Shown here in pieces: positions 1 to 8,160 of a stretch of DNA of 17,396 bases. The notes beneath the pieces are model-generated. The model was not told the origin of the DNA and did not search any database. It saw nothing but the letters and a program-made list of their open reading frames with translations. The first letter of the stretch is position 1. Each line of letters opens with the position of its first letter. Origin of the DNA: an uncultured Bacteroidales bacterium. GTDB taxonomy: Bacteria > Bacteroidota > Bacteroidia > Bacteroidales > UBA932. The DNA is taken from positions 1 to 17,396 of the forward strand of contig CAKUYG010000023.1 in the NCBI GenBank assembly GCA_934702165.1, written 5' to 3'. Both the position numbers and the translations under genes were made by a program.

Positions 1-1103
1 GCTACGATTACATGCTTGAGCGCTACCACCTTGTCTCCCCGAGACTTTCCGGCTCGGTGAAGTGGTTTGACCATCTGACGACAAGGCTGGCATGGGGACT
101 TGCCTACAAGGCTCCGTCCATGCTCCAGCTCTACCCGGATCCGGCATACTACGACTTCACCAACCTCAGTTACTATGCCACAGATCCGGCGGAGAGGCTG
201 GCGGTTGTCACCACCTATGTTTATTATCCGAACAACACTCACCTCCGCCCGAGCCATACCAATACCGTCGAGGGCGGTCTTGACTGGGAGTCCAACTATC
301 TGAATGTCAGGCTTACGGCCTATCACAAGCGGCTCGAAGGCGGTATCGCCCTCTCACCGGAGCTGCTGCTTCTCACGAGGGAGAACTACACCGCCACACG
401 TCGCCCCGGACAGCAGCCGGAGGTAAAAAAGGACGGAACATCAGACATACTGGTGCGAGAGAAATATGTGATGAAAAACGCCATCACCGAGATCACGGAC
501 GGGGTCGAACTCTCTCTCGTCCCCGCCCGTATCGAGAGTACGCACACCGAGTTCAATTTTCAGGCAAGCTACATGCGCACCCGCGAGATCAACAGCGGGT
601 ACTACATGGAGCTCTCCAAATACGTGGTCGGCACGGACAAGGCCCGCTATGGTGTGTACGACCATACCGAGTACGTCACCAGATACAGTTCCGGACGCCT
701 CACGATCACCCAGCAGATTCCGTCTTTGAGACTTATCTTCACGGTCAATGCCGAACTGAACTTTGTCAATTACCGTGAGCCGAAGCCCGGTAGCCTATAT
801 CCTAAGGCGTACTACGATGCTTCCGGCGTCTACCACGAGCTCACCGAGGAACAGAGCCGCTCCGAGGAGTTCGCCGACCTCAAGCTCTCATCGAGTACCT
901 ACAACATCCTGGACAAGAAGCCGTTCTACCCTGACTTCAACATCCAGATCCGCAAAGAGACCCGTGGCGGGCACTCATTCAGCATGTATGTCAACAATTT
1001 CCTGTGGTACAACCCGACATACGTCTACAATGGCACCCGCTCGACCCTCAACAGCACGATCTCGTTCGGCTTCGGAATGTCATTCCTGATAGGAAACAAC
1101 TAA
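1..1103 (+). CDS. TonB-dependent receptor, C-terminal part of the beta-barrel (5' end outside window)
   Basis: The reading frame is open from the window edge (frame starts at base 3) to TAA at 1101-1103, about 366 residues, so the gene begins upstream. The protein is made of alternating polar/aromatic strands rich in Tyr, Thr and Asn. It contains the segment LAWGLAYKAPSMLQLYPDP, typical of the barrel of TonB-dependent receptors, where a strand ending in K/R-A-P-S precedes a long extracellular loop. It ends in a final strand, FGFGMSFLIGNN. The plug domain and TonB box would lie upstream and cannot be seen. Such receptors import large scarce ligands (iron chelates, haem, cobalamin, glycans) across the outer membrane using TonB energy. 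The next gene starts 13 bp downstream, so the receptor probably heads the operon or is near its head. The link to the ChaN gene downstream makes an iron or haem ligand plausible, but this is inference. Confidence 0.85.
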   Translation, partial: YDYMLERYHLVSPRLSGSVKWFDHLTTRLAWGLAYKAPSMLQLYPDPAYYDFTNLSYYATDPAERLAVVTTYVYYPNNTHLRPSHTNTVEGGLDWESNYLNVRLTAYHKRLEGGIALSPELLLLTRENYTATRRPGQQPEVKKDGTSDILVREKYVMKNAITEITDGVELSLVPARIESTHTEFNFQASYMRTREINSGYYMELSKYVVGTDKARYGVYDHTEYVTRYSSGRLTITQQIPSLRLIFTVNAELNFVNYREPKPGSLYPKAYYDASGVYHELTEEQSRSEEFADLKLSSSTYNILDKKPFYPDFNIQIRKETRGGHSFSMYVNNFLWYNPTYVYNGTRSTLNSTISFGFGMSFLIGNN

Positions 1104-1116
1104 ATATCATATCAAT

Positions 1117-2466
1117 ATGAGACTTTCAATTCAAAAACTCGCGTCAGGGTGCCTGAGCGGCATCCTCGCCTTCGCCGCCCTCGTCGGGGTAAGCTCCTGC
1201 GAGAAGAGCGGTTCTCTTCTTGGCGGCATCGATGTTACGTTGACGGTGCCCTCTGAGTATGCGTCTGCCATCGATCTGTCAACCGTGGAAGTGACAGTGT
1301 TCAATACTTCTGATCTTAGCACTACCAAGCTGAATGCCGATGCGGATGGCAAGGTTTCTTTTACTGATGTGGTCGCAGGCACCTACAATGTGTCCGCTGC
1401 CGCTACCGTGGGTGAGACATCTTTCACCGCCGTCTCCAACGGGGTGGCTGTCCTCTCACAGCAGACCGCTCAAGTGACTCTCACACTTGAGCCGGCCACG
1501 ACTTCCAAGGATCTGGTGATCAAGGAGATTTTCTACTCTGGTGAGAATGTCATGGCTTACGACCCGGCTTTTACCATGGGCACCATGATGAAGGACTTTT
1601 TCATCGAGATCATCAACAACAGTGATTCTCCTGTCTCCCTGGACGGTCTGTACATCGGCGAGGCGTGGACTCCTGCCACCAACGCCAATTTCGAGGGCGC
1701 GCCGGCTCTTTCCATCCTTGAGGATCCGAGCCTCGACCATGACTATGTATATCTCAACGCGGTGGTCAGGGTACCGGTCAATGCCGGCATCACCCTTGCT
1801 CCGGGCAAGAGCTTCCTCCTTGCTGTGAACGCCATCAACTTCAACAAAGAGATGCGTGATGCATACGCGGAACTTGGAGTGGAGGTTGACGAGAGCCTGA
1901 TCAGCCACATCATCGACCTCTCATGCGCCGACATGGAGACTTATGCCGTGAAGTGGATGCAGAGCCAGGGCCGTGACGGCAACGAGTACTTCGACCTCGA
2001 CAATCCGGATGTGCCGAATGCCGACAACATCTACATGAACCCTAACGACTATTTCTATTGGGACGCAAGCGGCGCGGCTCCTGTGATCTTCCGCAGCGAC
2101 AAGGACTTCACCGCAAGTGACGTTTTCACATACAAGTATGTCAACCCGAGCTCATCCAACCCTGACCAGGAAATCCAGCTCCTCAAGGTCCCTGCCGTTG
2201 ACGTGATCGACGGCGCCGATTTCGTCAACAATGCCGAGTCCGCAAAGTGGAAGAGGATGCCTTCATTCATCGACAAGGGCTTCGGATATATCCCGAACGA
2301 TGACGGGTCCATGACCAATTTCAGCCAGCGCAGGAAGATCGATGAGGAGAAGACCAAGGCGGCGGGCCGCCTCGTGCTTGCGGACAGCAACAACACCTCT
2401 TCCGACTTTGAGCCTGTTGATCCACCGACCCCTAAGGGTGGCTATAACGGCTATGATCTCAAATAA
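1117..2466 (+). CDS. Outer-surface lipoprotein, DUF4876-like
   Basis: This 449-residue protein has a lipoprotein signal peptide: a basic start, a hydrophobic stretch, then the lipobox VSSC with the acylated cysteine at residue 28. Residues about 35-125 look like an Ig-like/carboxypeptidase-regulatory-like beta domain (alternating strands, a DGKVSFTDVVAGTYNV turn). Residues about 133-215 contain EIFYSG followed by FFIEIINNSDSPVSLDGLYI (161-180). This resembles the lamin-tail fold, in which an Asn-Ser turn precedes a Leu-Asp-Gly strand. From memory this arrangement fits the DUF4876 family, found beside TonB receptors in Bacteroidota; a profile search is needed to confirm it. The start ATG at 1117 lies 13 bp after the receptor stop. 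There is no clear Shine-Dalgarno sequence, as is usual in this phylum. The role is unknown; a surface partner or ligand-capture protein for the receptor is a reasonable inference. Confidence 0.8.
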   Translation: MRLSIQKLASGCLSGILAFAALVGVSSCEKSGSLLGGIDVTLTVPSEYASAIDLSTVEVTVFNTSDLSTTKLNADADGKVSFTDVVAGTYNVSAAATVGETSFTAVSNGVAVLSQQTAQVTLTLEPATTSKDLVIKEIFYSGENVMAYDPAFTMGTMMKDFFIEIINNSDSPVSLDGLYIGEAWTPATNANFEGAPALSILEDPSLDHDYVYLNAVVRVPVNAGITLAPGKSFLLAVNAINFNKEMRDAYAELGVEVDESLISHIIDLSCADMETYAVKWMQSQGRDGNEYFDLDNPDVPNADNIYMNPNDYFYWDASGAAPVIFRSDKDFTASDVFTYKYVNPSSSNPDQEIQLLKVPAVDVIDGADFVNNAESAKWKRMPSFIDKGFGYIPNDDGSMTNFSQRRKIDEEKTKAAGRLVLADSNNTSSDFEPVDPPTPKGGYNGYDLK

Positions 2467-3991
2467 GGGAATCACAATAGTATCGTGTGCTGCCTTGCTG
2501 CTTGCGGGAACTGTCTCCCGGGCGGCGGGGCCGCACCGCATTTATCCGGATGCGGTGCAGCGTGAGGCGTTGGGCCGCATATACGATGCATCGTACGACC
2601 GCAATCCTTCCATGCTCTCATGGTGGGACTATTCCACCTGGTCCGCCATAGGTGCGGACGGCTATGTCGGGAAGGGCAGCCTCCATTCACCGATGGCTCC
2701 GGACGGCAGGCTCGGCGGCAAGGTCGGGACCAGATCCGTCATGCATCAGGAAAACACCGGCTGGTCGTTCAGCGGGAAGTTCGAATACGGGATCGAGACC
2801 ACGGACAGCCTCCGTTCGACCCTTTCTTACCGCCGGAAGCCTTACGGCTCTCCAACCATGTTTTTCTGCATCGCGCCTGCCCGCACCTGGGAGATCCAGA
2901 ACTATACTTTGGGTGCGGCAGCATCCAAAAAGCTTGGAGACCGCTGGTCGTGGGGGGCTCAGATAGATTATGTGGGATGGAAACAGTTCCGCAAGTCCGA
3001 TGTGCGCAATGAGCAGTCCGCTCTGGACATACGTCTGGAGACAGGGGCGACTGCGTCCCTGGGAGGGAGTCTGCTCTCGGCCGGACTCATCTACGAGCGT
3101 TACAAGGAGAAGCCCCAGTTCAGCAAGGCATTCAACAGCGGCGCGGATTACTTCATCTATCTGATGACAGGGCTGGGTACCCAGATGACAGGGCTGGAAA
3201 ACAGCCCCTCATGGACGCAGAACGTTGCCGGGGCATATCTGGACTGGTCGGCCCGCGGAGAAGCCAACCGCTTCAGCGTCAAGTATTCTTTCAAGTATGG
3301 AGCGGATCATCTCAAGAGCGAGTCCACACAGTCTTCGGCTTACCAGGAGACGCGCACCGGTTACGCTTTCATGTCACACGCTCTGGATGTGTCCGACATG
3401 CTCTCCCTGCCCGGTGGAGGCCGGCTTCTGTTTGATGCGGATCTCTATTTCACGGACGGCACAGGCTCAGGCTGGAACAGGACCGTGTCTTCGTTCATAG
3501 ATGACTACAGCGCCATGCTCTACGGTGGCAGCGCCATGTTCGGGTATTATGACTCCTCAAACTGGCTCCGGAAGGCCGGACTTTCCGCCACGGCAGCCGG
3601 AGAAAGCCGTCATGACAAGAACTATGACGCCACCATGGACGGCCTCAACCTCATCTCTGACGCCTTCGTGGGTTTCGGCTTCAAGTCGGGGAATACTGAC
3701 GTCAATTTTGACCTTGACGGGGGAGTGTCCCTCTGGCCATATGCCGAGTATGATCCCAACGCCGCCCGAGACGGGTACAACATCTATACGACTTACATCG
3801 GCATGGCCGAATATGCCTACATGCAGGCCGGACAGTGGCATACGGGGGCGGGCGTGTGCGTGGAGTTCCCTCTGCGCAGGACGCTTGTCGGGCTCGGGGC
3901 AGTCCTGTCATACTCCAGGGCTATTGCCGACAATGTCTACAAGGACAGGGACTACAGGTCCGGAAGGGTATACATCAACATTTGTTTTTAA
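2453..3991 (+). CDS. Outer-membrane beta-barrel protein, DUF6850-like
   Basis: I place the start at ATG 2453, giving 512 residues beginning MISNKGITIVSCAALLLAG. This gives a normal signal peptide, probably cut after the SRAA stretch. A farther upstream ATG at 2342 would add 37 Arg-rich residues that are only a frame-shifted reading of the preceding gene. The chosen start overlaps the lipoprotein gene by 14 bp, suggesting coupled translation. The mature protein is a run of amphipathic beta-strands with Gly/Tyr/Trp turns and ends in an aromatic residue (YINICF), the usual recognition signal for the BAM barrel-insertion complex. From memory it fits the DUF6850 outer-membrane barrel family, which occurs beside DUF4876 genes. 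No enzymatic motif is visible. It may be a second outer-membrane channel or a structural partner of the TonB receptor; the function is unknown. A 21-bp near-tandem duplication sits at 3163-3204. Confidence 0.8.
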   Translation: MISNKGITIVSCAALLLAGTVSRAAGPHRIYPDAVQREALGRIYDASYDRNPSMLSWWDYSTWSAIGADGYVGKGSLHSPMAPDGRLGGKVGTRSVMHQENTGWSFSGKFEYGIETTDSLRSTLSYRRKPYGSPTMFFCIAPARTWEIQNYTLGAAASKKLGDRWSWGAQIDYVGWKQFRKSDVRNEQSALDIRLETGATASLGGSLLSAGLIYERYKEKPQFSKAFNSGADYFIYLMTGLGTQMTGLENSPSWTQNVAGAYLDWSARGEANRFSVKYSFKYGADHLKSESTQSSAYQETRTGYAFMSHALDVSDMLSLPGGGRLLFDADLYFTDGTGSGWNRTVSSFIDDYSAMLYGGSAMFGYYDSSNWLRKAGLSATAAGESRHDKNYDATMDGLNLISDAFVGFGFKSGNTDVNFDLDGGVSLWPYAEYDPNAARDGYNIYTTYIGMAEYAYMQAGQWHTGAGVCVEFPLRRTLVGLGAVLSYSRAIADNVYKDRDYRSGRVYINICF

Positions 3992-4007
3992 ACGGTAATT
4001 GATCAAT

Positions 4008-4919
4008 ATGAACAGGATTTTCAGGATAATGGTGGCAGGCCTCAGTCTGCTTGCCGCATGCACGGGCTGCAAGGGGCAGTCCTATTCCAGCGGCCGCCCG
4101 TCGTACGTGATTTTTGACAAGTCAGGCAGTAAGGTGAGCTATGCCCAGATGCTCCGTTCCATCTCGGGGAGCGATGTCTGTCTCTTCGGGGAGATGCACA
4201 ACGACCCGATCTCGCACTGGCTTGAACTAAGTCTTGAAAAGGATCTCCACTCCCTCAAGGGGGAGCACCTTGTGGTGGGGGCCGAGATGTGGGAGACCGA
4301 CAACCAGCAGGTGCTCGACGAGTTCATGAAGCGGGGCCTGATAGATGAATCCACCTATGAGGAGAACAGCCACCTGTGGCCCAATTTCTCCGACTACAAG
4401 CCCATCATGAATTACGCCGACCAGAACGGCATCCGCTTCGTGGCCACCAATGTGCCGCGCCGCTATGCCAGGATGGTGTCTGATTTCGGCGTGGAGATAC
4501 TTGACTCCCTCGATGCCGGAGCCCTCAAATGGATAGCCCCGATGCCGCTCAAGGTGGACTACAACGAGATAATCTATACCTATATCGGCGAGTCTTTCAA
4601 GCAGATGGGCAGCGCCCCGATGATGAAGAAGAACGTGCAGAACATAGTGGCGGCACAGGCTCTCAAGGATGCTACAATGGCCTATCTGATCTCCTCTTCG
4701 ATGAATCCTGGGGACTATTTCTTCCATTTCCATGGCGAACTGCATTCCGCTTTCCATTCAGGTATAGCGTATTATCTCAAGCAATATGCGCCGAAACTTA
4801 AGGTGTGCACCATATCCGTGCTGCAGAGCTCGGATCCTCTCAAGGAAAAGATCAACAAAGAAAGGGCTGATTTCACCATCGTGGTGCCGGAGGACATGAC
4901 CAAGACGTATGAAGAGTAG
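4008..4919 (+). CDS. ChaN-family haem-binding lipoprotein
   Basis: I start the gene at ATG 4008 (303 residues); an in-frame TTG at 3999 is possible but would add only three residues before the signal peptide. The lipobox is LAAC with Cys18, so the protein is an exported lipoprotein. The family core (Pfam Cofac_haem_bdg, ChaN) is clear: CLFGEMHNDPISH with Glu62, His64 and His70; VVGAEMW with Glu93; then RFVATNVPRRYARM, matching the family's 'ALNxPR' block. Near the end is HFHGELHSAFH, with His240, 242, 246 and 250, where the family has its C-terminal Gly-His element. ChaN of Campylobacter jejuni is an iron-regulated lipoprotein that binds haem, so this protein probably binds haem or a related cofactor at the membrane. 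It lies 16 bp after the barrel gene and overlaps the ABC ATPase gene by 11 bp, so it belongs to the same operon. Family assignment is firm; substrate is inferred. Confidence 0.88.
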   Translation: MNRIFRIMVAGLSLLAACTGCKGQSYSSGRPSYVIFDKSGSKVSYAQMLRSISGSDVCLFGEMHNDPISHWLELSLEKDLHSLKGEHLVVGAEMWETDNQQVLDEFMKRGLIDESTYEENSHLWPNFSDYKPIMNYADQNGIRFVATNVPRRYARMVSDFGVEILDSLDAGALKWIAPMPLKVDYNEIIYTYIGESFKQMGSAPMMKKNVQNIVAAQALKDATMAYLISSSMNPGDYFFHFHGELHSAFHSGIAYYLKQYAPKLKVCTISVLQSSDPLKEKINKERADFTIVVPEDMTKTYEE

Positions 4920-5874
4920 CATTGGAGGAAAAGTGAATCCGGAGGATATAGAAGTGCGGGTGGACCACATCACCCACAGTTATTCCGGCACGTTCAAGGC
5001 TGTTGACGATGTCTCTTTCGATATCGGCGGGTGCAGGATCACCGGACTGCTGGGGGCCAACGGAGCAGGCAAGTCCACACTGATGAATATAATCTGCGGC
5101 TGCCTCACGCCGACCAGCGGAAATGTCTACATCAACGGGCACAGCATCCGCACGGATTCCGTGGCCGCAAAGACGCAGATCGGCTTTCTTCCGCAGAAGC
5201 CGCCCCTTCTGACGGACCTCACGGTGGAGGAATATCTCCGCTTTGCCGCAAACCTCCGTCTTGTGAACGGGGTCGGCAAGGCCGTGGACGAGGCGCTTGA
5301 GCGCTGCCGGATCACGCATTTCCGCAAGAGGCTCATAAAGCACCTCTCGGGAGGGTATCAGCAGAGGGTCGGCATAGCGCAGGCTCTGATACACAGGCCG
5401 TCGTTCATCGTGCTCGATGAGCCTACCAACGGGTTGGACCCTATGCAGATCATCGAGATACGCCGTCTGATCAAGGACATATCCGAAGACTGCCTGGTGA
5501 TGCTTTCCACCCATATTCTGCATGAAGTACAGCTGACCTGCGAGCGCATCCTCATGATGTCTTCAAGTCACCTTATCTTCAACGGGGACATCAATTCCTT
5601 CAACCACAGCATCCGTCCGGATTCACTGCTCGTGTCCATGGGTGCAATGCCTGAGGAGGCGGAGCTGCTTGCGATAGAGGATGTCAAGTCTGTAAGTCCT
5701 GTGGACGAGCGTCCAGGCTTCCTTCGTCTTACTATCGAGGGTGATGCTGACAGTATGTGCGAGAAGATCATAGCCCTATCGGGTCAGAAAGGCTGGCGTC
5801 TGCTGGAGATAAACAAGGAGATGCCTTCTGCGGACGACATCTTCAAATACCTTAACACCAAGAAAGAGAAATGA
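4909..5874 (+). CDS. ABC transporter ATP-binding protein, GldA/NatA type
   Basis: This 321-residue cytoplasmic ATPase would power the membrane protein encoded next. All nucleotide-binding elements are present: Walker A GANGAGKST (49-57), Q-loop GFLPQKP, signature LSGGYQQ (146-152), Walker B FIVLDEP (166-172) followed by TNGLDP, and switch His202 in LSTHILHE. Residues about 225-321 form the C-terminal extension common in drug/gliding-type (GldA, CcmA, NatA) ATPases of ABC-2 systems rather than in importers. The start at ATG 4909 overlaps the ChaN gene. An alternative GTG start at 4933 (codon 9) has an unusually good GGAGG four bases upstream, and the conserved domain only begins after it, so the N-terminus is uncertain by eight residues. 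The stop overlaps the next start as ATGA (5871-5874), indicating translational coupling with the permease. Confidence 0.93.
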   Translation: MKSSIGGKVNPEDIEVRVDHITHSYSGTFKAVDDVSFDIGGCRITGLLGANGAGKSTLMNIICGCLTPTSGNVYINGHSIRTDSVAAKTQIGFLPQKPPLLTDLTVEEYLRFAANLRLVNGVGKAVDEALERCRITHFRKRLIKHLSGGYQQRVGIAQALIHRPSFIVLDEPTNGLDPMQIIEIRRLIKDISEDCLVMLSTHILHEVQLTCERILMMSSSHLIFNGDINSFNHSIRPDSLLVSMGAMPEEAELLAIEDVKSVSPVDERPGFLRLTIEGDADSMCEKIIALSGQKGWRLLEINKEMPSADDIFKYLNTKKEK

Positions 5875-8156
5875 GACAGACCTGGTCAATATGCAAATCT
5901 GAGCTGAGCCAGCTCTTTTATTCCCCGATCGCGTGGCTGATCATAGTGATCTTCAGTTTCCAGACTTATCAGGTCTTCACCGCAGAGGTCGCCTCGATAG
6001 CCAATGACATGGATCTGCACGGTTTCGCGGAGAACGTGACCTACAACCTCTTCTCCCATTATAACGGGGTGTACCGCAACATGATGAGCACGCTCTATAT
6101 GTTCATACCTCTGCTGACCATGGGGCTCATGAGCCGGGACATGAGCAACGGAGCCATCAAACTTCTCTATTCGTCCCCTGTCACATCCACACAGATCATA
6201 TTAGGAAAGTTCCTCTCGATGGTGCTGTTCTCCTTTGTGATGCTCGGTGTGATCCTGCCTGCGATCTGGTTTGCCGGCGCCCGCGTGGAAAATACTGATT
6301 ACGGTATGATTTCCTCCGGCCTGGCCGGGGAGTTCCTGCTCTTCTGGGCTTATTCGGCCATAGGGCTTTTCATGTCCTGCCTGACCGGCTACCAGATAGT
6401 GGCCGCCCTCTTGACTCTCGGAGCCTTGGGATTTCTCAATCATCTGGGTAGCATGGGGCAGGAGATCGACTTCGTGCGCGATATTACATACTGGGCTTCC
6501 CTGTCCGGACGTACAGAACAGCTCACCGCAGGACTCATCTCTTCAGAGGACATCATATATTTCGTGATTGTCATTGCGCTCTTCCTGCTGTACAGCATCT
6601 TCCTGCTCCAGTACAAGAAGAACCCTAAGAAATGGCAGTGCGCGGCCAAGTACGTGGGGGCTACAGTGGCGGTCCTCGCCATCGGCTACATCACTTCAAG
6701 ACCGGCCATGGTGCTGTATCATGATGCCACCAGCATACAGTCAAACACCCTTACTTCCAACAGTATAGACGTGGTGAAGAATCTCAAGGGCGAGCTGGAC
6801 ATCACCACTTATGCCAACCTTTCTGACTACGAGAGCTGGTGTGCGTCGCCGGTCACGATCAACGATGACATCAAGCGTTACAAGACATACCTGCGCTTCA
6901 AACCGGACATCAGGATGAAGACAGTATACTATTATGACGAGCCGCTCCACAATTATGATTTCGGCACGTCTGAGGCGCTGGACATGAAGGAGACTGCGGT
7001 GAAGTTTGCCGAAGGGTGGGGTATTCCGTGGAGAAAGGTGCTCAGCCCGGAGCAGATACGCAAGAAAATCGACCTGCGTCCCGAGCAGAACTATGTGGTC
7101 AAGCAGCTCGCCACGGATGACGGCAGGACGACTTGGTTGAGAGTGTTTGACGACATGGTGAAGTATCCGGACGAGCAGGAGATCACCACCGCACTCTACC
7201 GTCTTGAGAACGGGGCGACGTCGGTGGCCTTCCTTTCGGGACAAAACGAGAGAAGCGTCATCCGCTCGGAGGATGCCGACTATACCGGCTTTTCGTCTGC
7301 GCTCCATACCAGAAATTCTCTTGTCAACACCGGCTTCGATGTCTTGACGGTCTCCGCCGACAGCACCATCACTTCGGACATCCTTGTCATCGCGGATGCC
7401 AGGCGCCCGTTTGAGCCGGAGCAGATGTCCAGAATCCTGGATTATCTTGCCAGGGGAGGAAACATGGTCCTGACATTTGATCCGGGCAGGGATGATGTCG
7501 TGTCGGATATTCTCGACTATCTTGGAGTCGGGGTCTTGAGCGGCACGGTCGTCTATCCTGGCAGCGCCACCGCTCCGACAGTGATCCCCGCCGTCAGCAC
7601 AGACTATGCCTCTATCCTGAGTCCGTATTTCTTCCAGGGGCTCAAGGTTTCCATGCCTGGGGCGGCTGCGGTCGACTACAGCCTCGCATCCGAATGGGAT
7701 GTGGTGCCTGTCCTTGCGACTCCTGGGACGGGATGCTGGAATGAGACGGAGACCGTCTCATTCGATGAGATCGCGGATGTGTCCGAACTGTCCGCCGACA
7801 TTTCTGCCGGAGAATACCGCAAGGCGCATAGCCTCGCCCTGGCACTTAGCCGCACGGTGGACGGAAAGGAGCAGAAGGTGATGGTGGTCGGTGATGCTGA
7901 CTGCCTGTCAAATGTGGAGATGAATACCCCGCGCAAGAGCTTCAAGGCTTTCAACTCCCTGTTCTGCACTGGCATATTCAACTGGATGACAGACAACAGG
8001 CTGCCTGTCGAAGTCAATCGTCAGCAGCCTGTGGACAACTCGATGGACATCACACCGGACAGTGCCTATACCTGGACGATCATACTCAAATGGGTCTTCC
8101 AGGCTGTGCTGGCACTCATCGGTGCCGTCGTGATATTCCGTCGCCAGAGAAGATAG
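5871..8156 (+). CDS. ABC-2 permease fused to GldG-type auxiliary domain (GldF-GldG fusion)
   Basis: The 761-residue inner-membrane protein has two parts. Residues 1 to about 280 hold seven hydrophobic segments (roughly 20-36, 74-90, 116-136, 154-170, 178-194, 229-248, 262-277) and resemble GldF, with the ABC-2 block MSRDMSNGAIKLLYSSPVT near 89-107. Residues about 280-734 form a large periplasmic domain of the GldG/ABC_transp_aux kind, including FEPEQMSRILDYLARGGNMV, the usual helix-turn-strand of this family. One C-terminal transmembrane helix follows (about 735-756) and a basic tail RRQRR. In Flavobacterium, GldF and GldG are separate proteins that with GldA form a transporter needed for gliding; a single fused chain is common in non-gliding Bacteroidales. 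No other gliding or type IX secretion gene is seen here. It probably works with the preceding ATPase. What it moves is unknown; ABC-2 systems normally export. The gene ends 4 bp from the end of a convergent gene. Confidence 0.9.
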   Translation: MRQTWSICKSELSQLFYSPIAWLIIVIFSFQTYQVFTAEVASIANDMDLHGFAENVTYNLFSHYNGVYRNMMSTLYMFIPLLTMGLMSRDMSNGAIKLLYSSPVTSTQIILGKFLSMVLFSFVMLGVILPAIWFAGARVENTDYGMISSGLAGEFLLFWAYSAIGLFMSCLTGYQIVAALLTLGALGFLNHLGSMGQEIDFVRDITYWASLSGRTEQLTAGLISSEDIIYFVIVIALFLLYSIFLLQYKKNPKKWQCAAKYVGATVAVLAIGYITSRPAMVLYHDATSIQSNTLTSNSIDVVKNLKGELDITTYANLSDYESWCASPVTINDDIKRYKTYLRFKPDIRMKTVYYYDEPLHNYDFGTSEALDMKETAVKFAEGWGIPWRKVLSPEQIRKKIDLRPEQNYVVKQLATDDGRTTWLRVFDDMVKYPDEQEITTALYRLENGATSVAFLSGQNERSVIRSEDADYTGFSSALHTRNSLVNTGFDVLTVSADSTITSDILVIADARRPFEPEQMSRILDYLARGGNMVLTFDPGRDDVVSDILDYLGVGVLSGTVVYPGSATAPTVIPAVSTDYASILSPYFFQGLKVSMPGAAAVDYSLASEWDVVPVLATPGTGCWNETETVSFDEIADVSELSADISAGEYRKAHSLALALSRTVDGKEQKVMVVGDADCLSNVEMNTPRKSFKAFNSLFCTGIFNWMTDNRLPVEVNRQQPVDNSMDITPDSAYTWTIILKWVFQAVLALIGAVVIFRRQRR

Positions 8157-8160
8157 AGTC

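Noticed and set aside
2342..2452. Upstream extension of the barrel protein by 37 residues
   Set aside because: The extra residues are Arg/Pro/Thr-rich out-of-frame reading of the lipoprotein gene and would hide the signal peptide that begins at 2453.
3999..4007. TTG start three codons before the ChaN ATG
   Set aside because: ATG 4008 gives a normal lipoprotein signal; TTG starts are less used and nothing favours it here.
4873..5523. Minus-strand open frame of 216 codons across the ABC ATPase gene
   Set aside because: The plus frame has Walker A, signature and Walker B; the minus frame has no recognisable motif. The minus-strand frame at 6741-7307 inside the permease gene is likewise a shadow.
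8111..8126. Small hairpin GGCAC-TCATCG-GTGCC as terminator for the minus operon
   Set aside because: Only 5 bp of stem and no T run on the minus strand, so it is not convincing; no clear terminator for the minus operon is seen.
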